This document shows positions 1 through 10,700 of a stretch of 64,000 nucleotides of DNA, piece by piece; within the stretch, counting starts at the first letter, position 1, and every line of letters starts with the position of its first letter. The translations under genes and the position numbers were made by a program. The notes beneath the pieces are model-generated. The model saw only the letters and a list, made by a program, of their open reading frames with translations. It was not told the origin of the DNA and searched no databases. The stretch covers positions 1 through 64,000 of the forward strand of contig MU404104.1 in assembly GCA_022695795.1 (NCBI GenBank), read 5' to 3'. The DNA comes from Biscogniauxia marginata (Eukaryota > Ascomycota > Sordariomycetes > Xylariales > Xylariaceae).

Positions 1-93
1 CCTAACCCTAACCCTAACCCTAACCCTAACCCTAACCCTAACCCTAACCCTAACCCTAACCCTAACCCTAACCCTAACCCTAACCCTAACCCT
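1..93. repeat. Telomere, (CCCTAA)n
   Basis: About 15 perfect tandem copies of CCCTAA start at the first base, so the + strand reads inward from the chromosome end and the complementary strand carries TTAGGG. This is the standard telomere unit of most filamentous ascomycetes. No degenerate units are seen. The repeat stops abruptly and AT-rich DNA begins within a few bases. Confidence 0.98.
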
Positions 94-693
94 TTTATTT
101 GTTGTTTATTAAATACTATTAAAACGTAATAATCTTTTTATATATTTTTAATTAATTAACTTTATAAATAAATATATATTAAGTTTTTTTAATTTAAAAT
201 TAATAATAAATTAAAATTAATTTAATTAATTTATAATATTATATTTATTAAAAAGGTTTTAAAGTACTTTTATTATAATATTAAAAAGTAATTATAATTT
301 TAAATTAATAATTAAAAAATTAAAAAGAATAATTAAATATATAAAGAGATTTTAATTTATTTATAAAGAAAAGAAAGAGAAATAATATCTTGTATTTTTT
401 ATATCTTCTTTTTAATTTTTTATAAATTTATAAAGAGAGTTATAAAGAATTTTACCTTAAGTTACGAGACTTTTAAGGTTACGTGACCTTTTCTCGTTTT
501 ATCCTTATTAGTCGTAATAAAATCCTCGAGGATTTAACATATTAAATTCTTATAAATTCCGGAATTTATATTACGTGACATTACATTACACTTTTAACTT
601 AAACTATTCGTTCTTTATATTTTTAGTTTATATTTAACACCTTTATTAAAAACCCTTTTAACATTATTAATTTGTAATAATTTATTATAACCT
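94..693 (+). mobile_element. RIP-degraded LTR fragment next to the telomere
   Basis: This extremely AT-rich stretch aligns from about base 125 to roughly 560-600 with the start of the LTR family seen at 57155 and 56303, in the same orientation. Shared landmarks are the run after TAATTAACTT, the ATTAAGTTTT block, and the TTAAAAAG / TTATAATATTAAAAAGTAA blocks. Only about 30 bp separate it from the telomere. The right end and target duplication could not be fixed. There are no coding features. Confidence 0.6.
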
Positions 694-1099
694 TGTTATA
701 AACCTCCTTTTTTTTCTTTTTTTTGTCACGTGTGAGTCACGTGACTGGAAAAGCGGCGTTAAACGCTTAATTAAGAAAAAACGCTGATAAATTAATAAAT
801 TATAAATAAGATATTTATAATTTAATGATTTACTTAATAATAAGAAAAAAAAGAACAGGTATAAATAAATCAAGGTTTTTTATATATTTAGTTATTTATT
901 CTAGTTTTTAGTTATTAATTTAAAATTATAATTACTTTTTAATATTATAATGAAAATACTTTGAAATCTTTTTAATAAATAAAGCATTATAAATCACTTA
1001 AATTAATCTTAACTTATTATTACCTTTAAATTAAAAAAACCTAGTATATACTTACTTATAAAGTTAGTTAACTAGGAATATATAAAAAGGTTCGTTATA
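694..1099 (-). mobile_element. Solo LTR (Gypsy family), 406 bp, perfect 5-bp TSD
   Basis: The element begins TGTTATAAACC and ends GGTTCGTTATA. The ends are the RIP-mutated form of the TGTTACGAA...TTCGTCACA ends of the Gypsy element at 49188-56756, in inverted orientation to it. The flanking pentamers are identical (AACCT at 689-693 and 1100-1104), as expected for an integrase target duplication. No internal region or second LTR is present, so it is a solo LTR left by recombination. A 62-codon open frame over 685-873 lies inside it and is not a gene. Confidence 0.85.
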
Positions 1100-1104
1100 A
1101 ACCT

Positions 1105-1355
1105 CACTTTTTTAATGTTTTAAATTATTAATTTTTAATATTAATTTTATATTTTACTTTATAATTTATAATAAAAATCTCTTTTTTAATTTTTTTATAA
1201 ATAAAGAATTATATTTTAAAGATCGATATTTAATTAATTAAACTTTTATAACTTTTAATTATATGTTTAATTTATTATTTATTAATTATAAATATTTAAA
1301 AGTTCGTAATAAAAAACCGAAAAAACTAAAAACGAAGAGTGTAGCTTTTATTATA
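1105..1355. other. AT-rich RIP-type DNA, nothing coding
   Basis: Nearly pure A/T sequence with stops in all frames. It looks like eroded repeat DNA between the solo LTR and the R1 element. Nothing else is recognised. Confidence 0.6.
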
Positions 1356-1480
1356 TGTTTTATCACCGAATTAACCAATGAAAAGATGGGTTTCAATGTG
1401 GTTAATTAAATAAAAAAAACTATAGGACGTAAACGCGGATAAAAACTAGTCTAGTCGGAGAAATCCCGGCCCGGCCCACA
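1356..1480 (-). repeat. R1 element, left copy (~125 bp, TGTT...CACA)
   Basis: This aligns along its whole length with the reverse complement of 24237-24360. Shared blocks include AACCAATGAAA, AATGTGGTT, AACTAGTCTA and the GC-rich end CGGAGAAATCCCGGCCCGG. Its ends (TG...CA) resemble a very small solo LTR or TRIM-like element. Unlike the right copy it has no obvious flanking duplication. The AT-side half is more RIP-altered here. It lies 70 bp upstream of the thioredoxin start codon, so it may form part of that promoter. Confidence 0.7.
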
Positions 1481-1550
1481 TGCTCTTTAACAGCTTTTGG
1501 TCATTTGCGGAACGCACGAAAAGAAGATTATACATCACATCAAATCAACT

Positions 1551-1928
1551 ATGAGCAGCGATAAGCTCCACCATATTAACTCTCTCGCAGAGCTGCAGTC
1601 GCTCTTCGCAACGAACACGTACGTGGCCATCGACTTCTACGCCGACTGGTGCGGACCATGCAAGGCCATCGCGCCGCACTACGAGAGCCTCGCTAAGCAG
1701 CACTCCGCCCCGGGCGTCCTCGCTTTCGCCAAGGTCAACGTGGACCGCGCTCAGGACGCCGCGCAGGCGCACGGCATCTCCGCCATGCCTACATTCATGT
1801 TCTTCAAGGAGGGTCGCCAGGTCGCCGTTAACGGACAGCCTATGATTCGGGGTGCGGATCCCCGCGCACTGTCGGCCGCGGCCGAGAAGTTGGGGGGCTT
1901 AGCTAAGAAGCGGGTGGCCGCGGCGTGA
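1551..1928 (+). CDS. Thioredoxin, cytosolic type (125 aa)
   Basis: Small dithiol-disulfide oxidoreductase of the classical thioredoxin fold. The redox motif WCGPC follows the FYADWCGPC strand at about residues 33-37, and the cis-proline loop is present as SAMPTFMFF. The frame is open from 1497, but the preceding 18 residues match nothing in the family. The methionine at 1551 gives the normal N-terminus and length, so it is preferred. No intron. It is the first intact gene from the telomere and is GC-rich, in sharp contrast to the AT-rich DNA on its left. Family knowledge: it reduces disulfides using thioredoxin reductase and NADPH. Inference: as a stand-alone copy at the edge of a biosynthetic cluster that also encodes a rhodanese-domain enzyme, it may serve cluster redox or sulfur chemistry. 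It could equally be an unrelated dispensable paralogue. Confidence 0.93.
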   Translation: MSSDKLHHINSLAELQSLFATNTYVAIDFYADWCGPCKAIAPHYESLAKQHSAPGVLAFAKVNVDRAQDAAQAHGISAMPTFMFFKEGRQVAVNGQPMIRGADPRALSAAAEKLGGLAKKRVAAA

Positions 1929-2487
1929 AGAAGGGTAGCGGAAGTCCCTCGCATGGAGGATGGGACAGATGACTCGGTGTTTGTTCGGCTTATGTGCATC
2001 ATGTTAATTGACTTGGATGTGAGCGTTGCAGAATCATCCCGAGTTACTCAACAACGGTGATGATATCTGCACATCACCGGCCATGTGATATGATAGACCA
2101 GCATCTATATCAATTCAAAGTATTCATGCAGGAATCTCCAAAAGATTCACCAGAATGTTACTGGAATGTCATATGGTTTCATTTCGGTACTTAGGGATAC
2201 TTTGGGTACTTTGACATGTCGACAATGAAGTGGAAGTCAGTCCACCAATAACGCAAGTATCATCTCCCTTCTTATCAGCGGATAATAACTGAAGTAGCTC
2301 TGGACAGTATGTAACTTACTATCAATATAACCAGTATAATTACGAATACGGCATATATATTATTATGCACAACATGGCTAGTATTGTATGTTTCTTAGAC
2401 AGATTAAGTGAGGAATAGCAAGACAATAGCTAAGAATACTATACCCTGTGCGCGACTTGAAGCTCCTACCATTTCTTTCTGTCGCAA
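1929..2487. other. Intergenic, nothing recognised
   Basis: Spacer between the thioredoxin and the P450 relic. Only short random open frames are present and no conserved motif was seen. Confidence 0.5.
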
Positions 2488-3103
2488 AGGTAATTTACGG
2501 GCCGTTGAACGAGGAACTGAGGAGAGATCTAATAGCCTAGATTCCACCACGAGAGGACTTATTCAAGACTATTATCGGCAGCCGCATTACGCGGTTTGCA
2601 TTTTCGCAATTTATTCCTTTGCCTGCGATCCGTGCTCTTCACTACTTTAAAGACCGCTGGGCCCAGTGGAATGACCGCGCACACAGTCATGCCCTCAAAG
2701 GCCCAGGAGCGAGCACCGCTCCTGTTATAACTATGTACAGAGCTGTCGAGGACGGCATAATAACGCGGGAGTAAACTCTAGATGAAATACTATTTGCCAA
2801 TATTGATGTCACTATGGGTGGCGTATCTTGGACTCTTGTCTTTCTTGCGGCTCATGCCACTGCGCAGGAGGCTCTCGGGAGTGAGGTGCGTGGGCGATCT
2901 TCCAACAAGACAGATTCCGCCCAGAGCGTTGGCTGGAACGACAGAAAAGTGGGCGCGATCTACGTTGCCGCAACTGGCGCTTTGGGTTCGGCCCACGGAC
3001 ACGCGTAGGCAAGTATTGGGCGGATCTGGTCTTAGCAAGAGTCTTTGTTGAGATTTTGGAAAAATCGGCACATAGCCTTGAAGAAACCAGGAGAGATCGG
3101 TGA
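2488..3103 (+). pseudogene. Cytochrome P450 pseudogene, heme Cys lost
   Basis: Conceptual translation in shifting frames gives ordered P450 landmarks. First comes a stretch with YGPLNEELRRDLIA and FSQFIPLPAIRALHYFKDRW, then the helix-I region [18 protein letters not shown] followed by TLVFLAAH. After a jump in frame come [10 protein letters not shown] and the heme loop [20 protein letters not shown]. The family heme signature is FxxGxRxCxG, and here the cysteine position is arginine (CGC where TGC is expected). There are in-frame stops (TAG near 2540, TAA at about 2772), and the ~200 residues normally lying between helix I and the heme loop are missing. The N-terminal half is also absent. P450s usually oxidise cluster products, so this is probably a lost tailoring step of the neighbouring PKS pathway. 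Sure that it is a P450 relic, less sure of exact ends. Confidence 0.85.
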
Positions 3104-5440
3104 CAGCAAGAGTGGTAACGAGGATATGAGCTGGCCTTGGGATGATGAGATAAGAATTCACTCTCCCCATCTCTTGCTGAAGTGTAAGCCTCTGGTGGCA
3201 AGTCCTGCCTAGAAGGTGTTATCAAAGGGCTCTAATCCGTACGGGGAGACTCAAAGATGTAGATTACATAGTCTCTGTTTAGTCCTTATAGATAAATGGC
3301 ACGTAAATTAGGCGGTAACAATCGACATGTCCCATTCTCCCTTCAGGCCTTGTTTCTCGGCCTTCAAAATTACTTCATTTATAATCGAACCAGAGGGCTG
3401 CTAATTACTAATGAAGGGCAAAGGGTGTGTCCTATCCATAGTCCCGAATTCACTTGTTGCTTCTTTCGTCTCTGCACCATTTTCTTCATCAAGCACCTCT
3501 GGCGATTTCCCAGCTTGGCTTAATAGTGATAACGCCTCGGTAGGTCTAAACCGAGATCCCAATAGGGTCAGTCGTGTTCGGCTAGGGAAGTTACAATGAA
3601 CCTTCAACAATAACAGTTTATTGCCAGCCGAGTTCATATGCCGTTCGGGATTTTTTACCAAATACGAGAGCTACATAAACTTCATAGTGGCTTGCCGCCA
3701 CAGTCCTGTGAAGCCACAAGGGGATATGATGAGCCGGCAAAGTAACGTTTAGTACTTATACAGGACCTTCTGTACTTTGGAGGCAGTTCATATTGCATCG
3801 GTCTCACATTACCGAGACAGCCCAGCGCCGAGACGGCCTGTTGACGAGAAGGTGGGCAAGGAGGGAGCGCGTGGGCGGCGCGCCAATATCAGACTATACA
3901 CAGCCACTTTGACAAACATGTTCTCACCAGAGTCATTCCATCATCTAGAGTTAATGTTATGGAGTTTGGGGCGTTCGTTCTCTATTGAAACGAATCATTC
4001 ACATCCTCGTCAAGGAGACTGGGTGTTCTCAAGACACCAAGCAACATGGTTGATTCTGTCGCCGTTGATTTCAACTTGTTTCATTGTAAGGCCAGACAAA
4101 TTATACATGACATGATTGAAATTGTGAGTAACAAGTATTCACAGGATACTAGACACACGATCAAAACTGTATGGCTATCGTGAGCAAGCAAGCAAGCAAA
4201 GAAGGGAACAGTAACTACCAGATTTTTTATATCGAACCATAGCCGACTTCATCGCGACTCTTGAATTCTTGGGTGATTTTGGGGATCGCAGTTGCGACGA
4301 TGGTCTAAGCAGGGCCTGTGAGCAGGTCGTCGCAGGCAAGTGGCATTGAACTAGGTTAGATGAGTTGAGATGTGACATACCATATCCAGTGGTACATAAT
4401 TTGAACATTTTCAAGGTTAAAAATCAAGCCTCATCTTTATGGGCTCATGATAGAAGCGAAACCCACAAGAAACATAGTTAGAGATGTGGCGATGTAGACG
4501 AACCACAGCTTCCATCCCTAGGGCTATTTCAACAGGGGCATATCATTATTGTCGCTGGCCGTGTCCGTCGTGAAATTGTCCTTTCCCTCTGGGCTAATTC
4601 GCGCCTTACCCTGATTCGATGACATTTTAGAAGCTGGCGAAAACAACAACCAATATGAGCAAGATGGCGATTATTACGTAAAATTGAAGAAAGCGAACGA
4701 GATTTCTTTTTTTGGCTTCGGCAGAATTACTGAGGACGTAGAGAAATGGTAGAGAAAACCCTCTAAGTCATATTTTGCTCATCACAGGCTTTAGTCATAT
4801 TCCTCTGCGTGGGTATGTGACGATCCCGGGGTTTACTATTAATGATCGGAGGATTATGCGGTATTCGCCTAAGAGCCGTTTCCCGGGCTTACCAGGAGAG
4901 ACGGCACGGCACGGTCCCCGGCCCCCGGCCCCCCACCCGGAGTGGGGAGTTGCACTTGGTGCTAAGGTCCATTTGATCAGCGCACGAGGCACTCGGCGAG
5001 GTCGGCGCACTGAGCTACTTTCCTTGCCTAACTAAATACCTATCTGCTTATGTTGGCTCTAATAAAGTAAGTTACACCACTGCGCCTCTTCAGGTATGAA
5101 TTCATTTCCTACCTAAGGGTGGTTGCACAATTACTAGGTAGTTGCCTAAAGTAAGCACTAAGGATACGTATGGGTTAGGTACTTTAAGTACTTAGACATA
5201 TAGGCCGGCGTTTCACGCTGCAGCATAATCTAATGTACATAAGTTTAAGCTGGGTTGCTGCCTGGTTGGAACAAAGAAACTAACACTTGTTAGGTATCGA
5301 CGTAAGGGAATATCAATTTATGTACCTACCTAAAGTAACCTGAGTATTAGGTAGTTGACCTTGCGATTTTATCCAGAGTTGATTCCCTTCTCCCTTTTTC
5401 CCTACCCACATACGTACCTAGGTAGTCAATACAACTTTAA
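3104..5440. other. Long spacer, only weak ORFs
   Basis: About 2.3 kb without a supportable gene. Open frames of 60-112 codons exist on both strands (3401-3661, 3777-4115, 4175-4414, 4775-5035) but carry no domain I recognise and no splice-linked extensions. A stretch near 4210-4340 (+) reads as a plausible short peptide (IADFIATLEFLGDFGDR) and could be gene debris. A GC-rich island lies at 4890-5010. From about 5100 the short motif family ACCTAGGTA/ACCTAAAG becomes frequent, leading into the methyltransferase promoter. Confidence 0.45.
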
Positions 5441-5630
5441 CCCTCTTGCCTCTCTATAAAGCAGCAAAGAAAAACAGAAAAAAGTCAAGTTACATAAACA
5501 AGTTGCTCCCTCTCAAATCTCTCTCTCGATTCTTTAACCTACCTTAGGTAGTTATCATTAACCATCGCCATAGCTTTTTCATCTTCCTGTCAGCCTCGTT
5601 CTAACAATTTAAGTACAACTCCCTTTCAAC
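5441..5630 (+). promoter_or_regulatory. Putative core promoter and 5' leader of the methyltransferase
   Basis: TATAAA is at 5455-5460, followed by a pyrimidine-rich tract (about 5504-5530, CTCCCTCTC / CTCTCTCTC) and a leader of about 150 bases before the ATG at 5631. TATA plus a CT-rich block is a common layout of well-expressed filamentous fungal promoters. Copies of the motif CCTAGGTAG/CCTTAGGTAG lie at about 5417 and 5542. This assignment is by pattern only. Confidence 0.5.
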
Positions 5631-6485
5631 ATGTCTTCGCAAATTCATCACCCGAACCTCCCTCTGCCCGACTACTTCTCCAAGTTCGCCGCCAATTATG
5701 TTCGTCAGACAGGCCACTCTACCCTCGACATTCTTGCCGACATCATCACGGAAAATGTCCAGACGTCTGCTAATCCTGTTGGCCCGGACTCGGTCGTCCA
5801 CGACACGGCCGCGGGGCCCGGTATAGGCGCTGCTGCCCTTGTCTCCCGCCTCCCCCAGGCCCAGCTGCCCAAGGAGATGCTGGTCTCGGACAATGTCTCC
5901 ATGATGGTGTTAGCCGCCCGCGAATCCCTCGTCGCCTCCCCGCTACCCCACGTCGAGTGCAAGGAGCTCGACTCCCAGGACCTGTCGTCGGTGCCTGACA
6001 ATTACTTCACCCATTCGATCGACAACTTTAGCATCTTCACCTTTATCCGTCCTACTGACGCCATCCGCGAGACATACCGCACTCTCCGCCCGGGTGGCCT
6101 CGCTGTCGTGACCTGCTGGCGACGCTTCGCACCCATGTTCATCGTGCACGCCGCCCAGAAAAAGATCCGCCCGGACCTTCCACTCATGCCTACGCCAAGT
6201 CCCGAGTTCCATGAAAAAGGCGTGCTGCAGAAGGTGGTTCAAGAGGGCGGCTTCCCCGAGGACCGCATCGCCATGGTCGACAAGGTATTGGTCGTCACCG
6301 ACGCCGAAAATATAGCTGGGCTTACTATGCTTATGTCGAGCCCCATGATGAGCAAGGCGCGCGAGGGGTACACGCAGGAAGAGGAGGCTAGGTGGGTTGA
6401 ATCTGTCAGCCAGTCGGTGAAGGAAGAGGTAGAGCAGTTTGGGGGTATTCGGTTCGAGGCCTATGCCCTCTTGGCTACTAAGTAG
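5631..6485 (+). CDS. SAM-dependent methyltransferase (284 aa)
   Basis: Class I (Rossmann-fold) methyltransferase. The SAM-binding motif I region is VHDTAAGPGIGAAAL at about residues 56-70. An acidic residue follows after the next strand (LVSDNVSMM), and a motif resembling post-motif III is seen in LRPGGLAVVTCWRR at about 151-164. These match the UbiE/COQ5-like small-molecule methyltransferase pattern. The ATG at 5631 is in good context at the end of a CT-rich leader, and the length is typical. No intron and no signal peptide, so cytosolic. It lies convergent to the PKS, whose stop is 1.25 kb away. The PKS already has a C-methyltransferase domain, so this free enzyme more likely O-, N- or S-methylates the released product. 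The substrate is unknown. Confidence 0.85.
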   Translation: MSSQIHHPNLPLPDYFSKFAANYVRQTGHSTLDILADIITENVQTSANPVGPDSVVHDTAAGPGIGAAALVSRLPQAQLPKEMLVSDNVSMMVLAARESLVASPLPHVECKELDSQDLSSVPDNYFTHSIDNFSIFTFIRPTDAIRETYRTLRPGGLAVVTCWRRFAPMFIVHAAQKKIRPDLPLMPTPSPEFHEKGVLQKVVQEGGFPEDRIAMVDKVLVVTDAENIAGLTMLMSSPMMSKAREGYTQEEEARWVESVSQSVKEEVEQFGGIRFEAYALLATK

Positions 6486-7730
6486 AACTCAGTAGAAGGG
6501 AGAGGGACAGGGAGAGAAATGAACCGGGCGCCACTGTGTTAATAACCGATATATATCTATCCTGATTTGATTCAAGTGCCTCGCTTCCTTCTCGTATGGA
6601 TGCGGCGGCATTATCATAATGGCAATGTACCTTATCCAGAAGCAGTAATGGCACAGAAAAGTAAACAAGATATCTCAATTCAAGATGACACGCACGGGTG
6701 AAATATATTACGTAGGTATAATGCTGTTAGTTGGATCCTCCAGGCACGGCCAACGGTAGGATCCCGACGGTCACGATCGGCATCGGCGATACCGAGCATC
6801 TGGAACGACAACGCAGTTAAATGGCCTATTTTAAGCCTTTAGCCTTAAAACTTTGGATATTCGATAGAGCAGGGACGATGGCCGGGTGGAGGTAGCCAAT
6901 ATTCTCGGTCATCAGATCAAACTGAGCATCGAGTCTAGCACAATATTGTGTCAACATATTAACAGAATAAACGTATAGCGCTTCCTGAGACGAACCTTTT
7001 GATATCGCTATCATGACGAGTCATGCTATCCGCATATTTGTCGGCCATTGTAAGATTCTTAATGAACAGCTTTCGGAAGTCAGATGAGAACGCAAAGACC
7101 TTGGGCCTTTCGAAGCTTAGGTCGAGCGCGATGAGTCTGTATGTTTTACTTATAGACAATTATGGTAATAAAGTACCGTTTTTAGGCCGGCTGTTTACAC
7201 AATGTCGCTAACGGCGGTTATGCATCCCTTTACTACGGTTGACCACAAAGCTGAAATGGAAAGAAAAAAAGTTTCGGGTTAAGAAGACCACCGCGTTTTG
7301 TACAAGCTAGTTATAAATCATTTTATTAAAATAACAAGCATGGTTTCAACAGGTAAGGTGGCTTTGTATCGTGGCTAGTGCCTAGTATGTGAAAGGGGTA
7401 TATACATAAGGGAGTACATATATAGGCATATCGAGATCCCTATCTACTTGGGACACCTATGAGAAATAACATGAACCTGTCGCGGCAACGCAAAGGGATT
7501 CAAAGTAATACTTAGTTTCATAGTTTATTAATGAAAATACTAAAGGTAAAAAAAAGAAATTTAAGATAATAACTAAGACTATATTATTATAGTAAATACC
7601 TACTTATAATCGCGGTGAATATAGGTGGGGCTTATTATACTGTTACTAAGTCATGATAAAAATGAAGTACGGCATATTTAACAGGCTTTAATTAGGCAGT
7701 GAAAAGGTTGTTAATTAATGTAAACAGACA
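6486..7730. other. Convergent intergenic region with a possible gene relic
   Basis: This holds the 3' ends of the methyltransferase and PKS. On the minus strand 7160-6826 reads as two overlapping frames that join into one peptide-like stretch through a frameshift near 7000 (KTYRLIALDLSFERPKV, then QYCARLDAQFDLMTENIGY). It has even codon use and no domain I can name, so it is possibly debris of an unknown gene. From about 7500 to 7720 the DNA is AT-rich and resembles eroded repeat sequence. Confidence 0.35.
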
Positions 7731-10700
7731 TTAAGTACAAGAGACATTAGGAAACTTCTCCCCGGGGGTACCTTCAACGGCCGCCATTACCAGTTCCCCA
7801 ATGGATATGCCACTCAATATCTTAAGCACGGGGTAGTTCACCGATAGGTTCTTCAATAGCCAGCCCCTTATCTCAACTGCCATAAGGGAATCGATGCCGA
7901 GTTCGTCCAGACGAGTAGCATCAAGACTCGCCTGGTCCATCGTATCTGCATCGAGCCTAAATAGAGCACTCAATTTGTCGAGTATTGCCTCTCTTACAAT
8001 CTGACGGACTTCATCCAACCTCCTTGCAGCTGAAAGCCGCACTTCTAGGGGCACTTGATGCTTAGCATTGGAGGATACCGTGTCCACCTGCTCTCCATCC
8101 AACAAGAAATGGCTAAGCATTGGATTCGTAACCCATATTGGTTGGACTTTCTCGTCGAGCCGTACTTGCCTGGGACCAGCGGTGATCTCAATCGGGGTTG
8201 GAGAGCCAGGTTTGCCTGCCATTACGGCTTCGGCAAACATTTGATGAAAGTCCTTCTCGGACATATGCACGCCTGCCATCGTGACAACTAAAGCTTTAGT
8301 GTCGTGCTTTTTCTCTGTTATATGGCCAGCACCCAGTATTAGGCCGATGTTTATGACCGATGCGGCGAGACCGCGCCGTCTTCTCTGCTCTGCTAAGCTG
8401 ACCATAAACAGGTTCGCGGCCGCGTACAGTGATTGACCTGGGACACCGACGACCGACGAAAATGAGGAGAAAACCACAAAGAAATCTAATGTGTTTTCTT
8501 GAAATAAGTCATTCAGATGAATGCTCCCCTCCACCTTCGGCCGTATTATATGTTGCGCGGTCTCGAGAGTTGTATCGCTCATGTTGTTATCATGTAAGAC
8601 CACTAGCCATTGGTAAGTATTTTTGTCAAAAAGGAAAAACCTGCTATACTTACTAGCACCTTGCGCGACCCCTGAGACAGGGGGCATCGTGGAACATATT
8701 TCTGCATACAATGATGCCACCGCGTCCTTTTTCGTGATGTCACTAATACTGATCAGCTATATTTTCATAAGCACCGGTAGGGGGGCACACATTGCGTAAA
8801 TTTTGATGACCGCACCAAGAGCCGCCATTTCCTCTACCCACGCGTCGTCTATGTTGGGCCTCCGGCTCAACATCACCACATGTCGTGCTCCATGGTGGAC
8901 CATCCACTGACACAGAGAAACGCCTAGACTACTGGTTAGACCAGCAAGTAGATAAGTCTTGGAACTCGAGAATATGGGTTGGGAGTCGACCGGCTGCACT
9001 TTAGTGAGTACTTGGTCGTCAGTAGTCCAGTTAATGACAGATTGCGATGGAATTAGGTGCTCGCATCTGTGGATGTCACCAATCCCGACAGTTTGAAATT
9101 GCTGGTTTTGGACAGAGAATGTCGTAAAATCCTTGCCCGCCTCGACGACGGCGTCTTCGAGACAGTGGCGAATTCGAGAGGAGTATCTTGCAGTCGGTAC
9201 CCAAGGTGTTCCACCAAACAGCGTCTCTATACACTCAAATCTGCACGAAATAGGTAACATGGTGCGGATCCGCCTTGCTACCTGATTACTTTCATCCGAG
9301 GTTGAGAGATCCACGAACATAGTCGCTGACTTGGCCCGCAGGCGTTTCAGAGTACGCTCGGGTGCATTTGGATGGATCTCAAGACAGTCTCGATTATTGT
9401 TATGCTGAATTGAGGTGAATGATACCTTGATATTCTTTTTCAGCGCTCTGTTAGTTAATATTCGAATTAGTTCGGGAACCGGATCGTGAATCAAGACGCT
9501 GTCATCCTCTGCTAAGTCTTCAAAGGTCAAGACCGCCAAGTGATGTAAGCTAACGAGGTAGAGAAATTTCGATTCGGAGTCAGATGATACGCTGATGGGA
9601 AGGGGAAGAACTATCTCAGGCGAAATCAGAGATGCATTTTGTGCAGACAAGGCTACGAACTGAGCGAGAGTATCACTAGAACGTCCGAGACTTAAGTACA
9701 GCCGACCGTCCCCGGCAAGTTGAACAGGAGCTGTGAGGGAGTAGGCTATTGTTGTATAGGGTGGACCCGTTCTCGCGGGGGTCAGAGGTTCTCGCTGAAG
9801 GGCGTAGCCACCGCTATCTGTTTGGACACTAACAATGTGGTCCTTGAGAACAGTCGTGTTGAATATCGGACGTCGGGACGAGTTGAAGCGATCGTTCATC
9901 TCGCGATTAGGCACTAGGCGAGGTATTATCAATTTACCGCCATTATCAATGACTAACTCCCTCTCAAGAGTAATATTAGCAAGACTCTCGAGAGAACCTC
10001 CTTGCCAAACGGTCATAGCTCCGAGCCGGAGTAGAGCTTCACCGATGACCTTATCATCCAGTGTACCGGGGCCTTCAAAGTCCAAAAATTGTATATCGAG
10101 ATCAGAAAGCTCATGTACCGCACACCGAAGCAGACCAACCGTCATGTTGGCGTGTGGAGCGCTGTAGCGACGGCCTCGGGTAATCCAAAGGACGGTTCCG
10201 GCCTGCTGAAAGAATGCTTTCAGAGCATCCCAATTTGATCCATCTAAACTTTCAAAAACCAATCGATCCAGCTCCACGAGACTCAACACGGTTGTAGTAG
10301 AAGAGACTCCTAGTGTCTGAAGCTCTGTCAAAGCCCGCGCAGTCTTGACAGAGCCGCAATATTGCTGCAAAAGGAGCTTCAGCCGCGCCAGGAGTTCGGA
10401 TGTTTTTGGGCTGTCGCCGCCAAGAAGCACGAGATCTTGGATGACTGTACCTGAGCCGAAAACTCCGGGACCGCAAGAGAGCGGCTCTCGGAGGAATGCT
10501 ATCTTGTTGTCTACAGCCTGGGACACGAAAACCGTCACTGGTTGAACAAGGGGGTCTGAGTTCGGTGTCGTGGTGTCACAGCCGGAAAATCCAGTCTTGC
10601 GAAGCTGGTCATCCCATTCAGCAATGCTAAGACAAGGTGACAGATCTCGTCCGTCGTCTACGCCTAACCACCACCCAGGAAAGGCGCCAAACATAGTACC

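Noticed and set aside
685..873. 62-codon minus-strand open frame near the telomere
   Set aside because: It lies inside the RIP-degraded solo LTR 694-1099 and is low-complexity Leu/Phe/Tyr sequence.
3401..3661. Overlapping 86- and 62-codon frames on opposite strands
   Set aside because: They seem faintly familiar as fungal hypothetical proteins, but I can name no domain, and there is no promoter or splice support.
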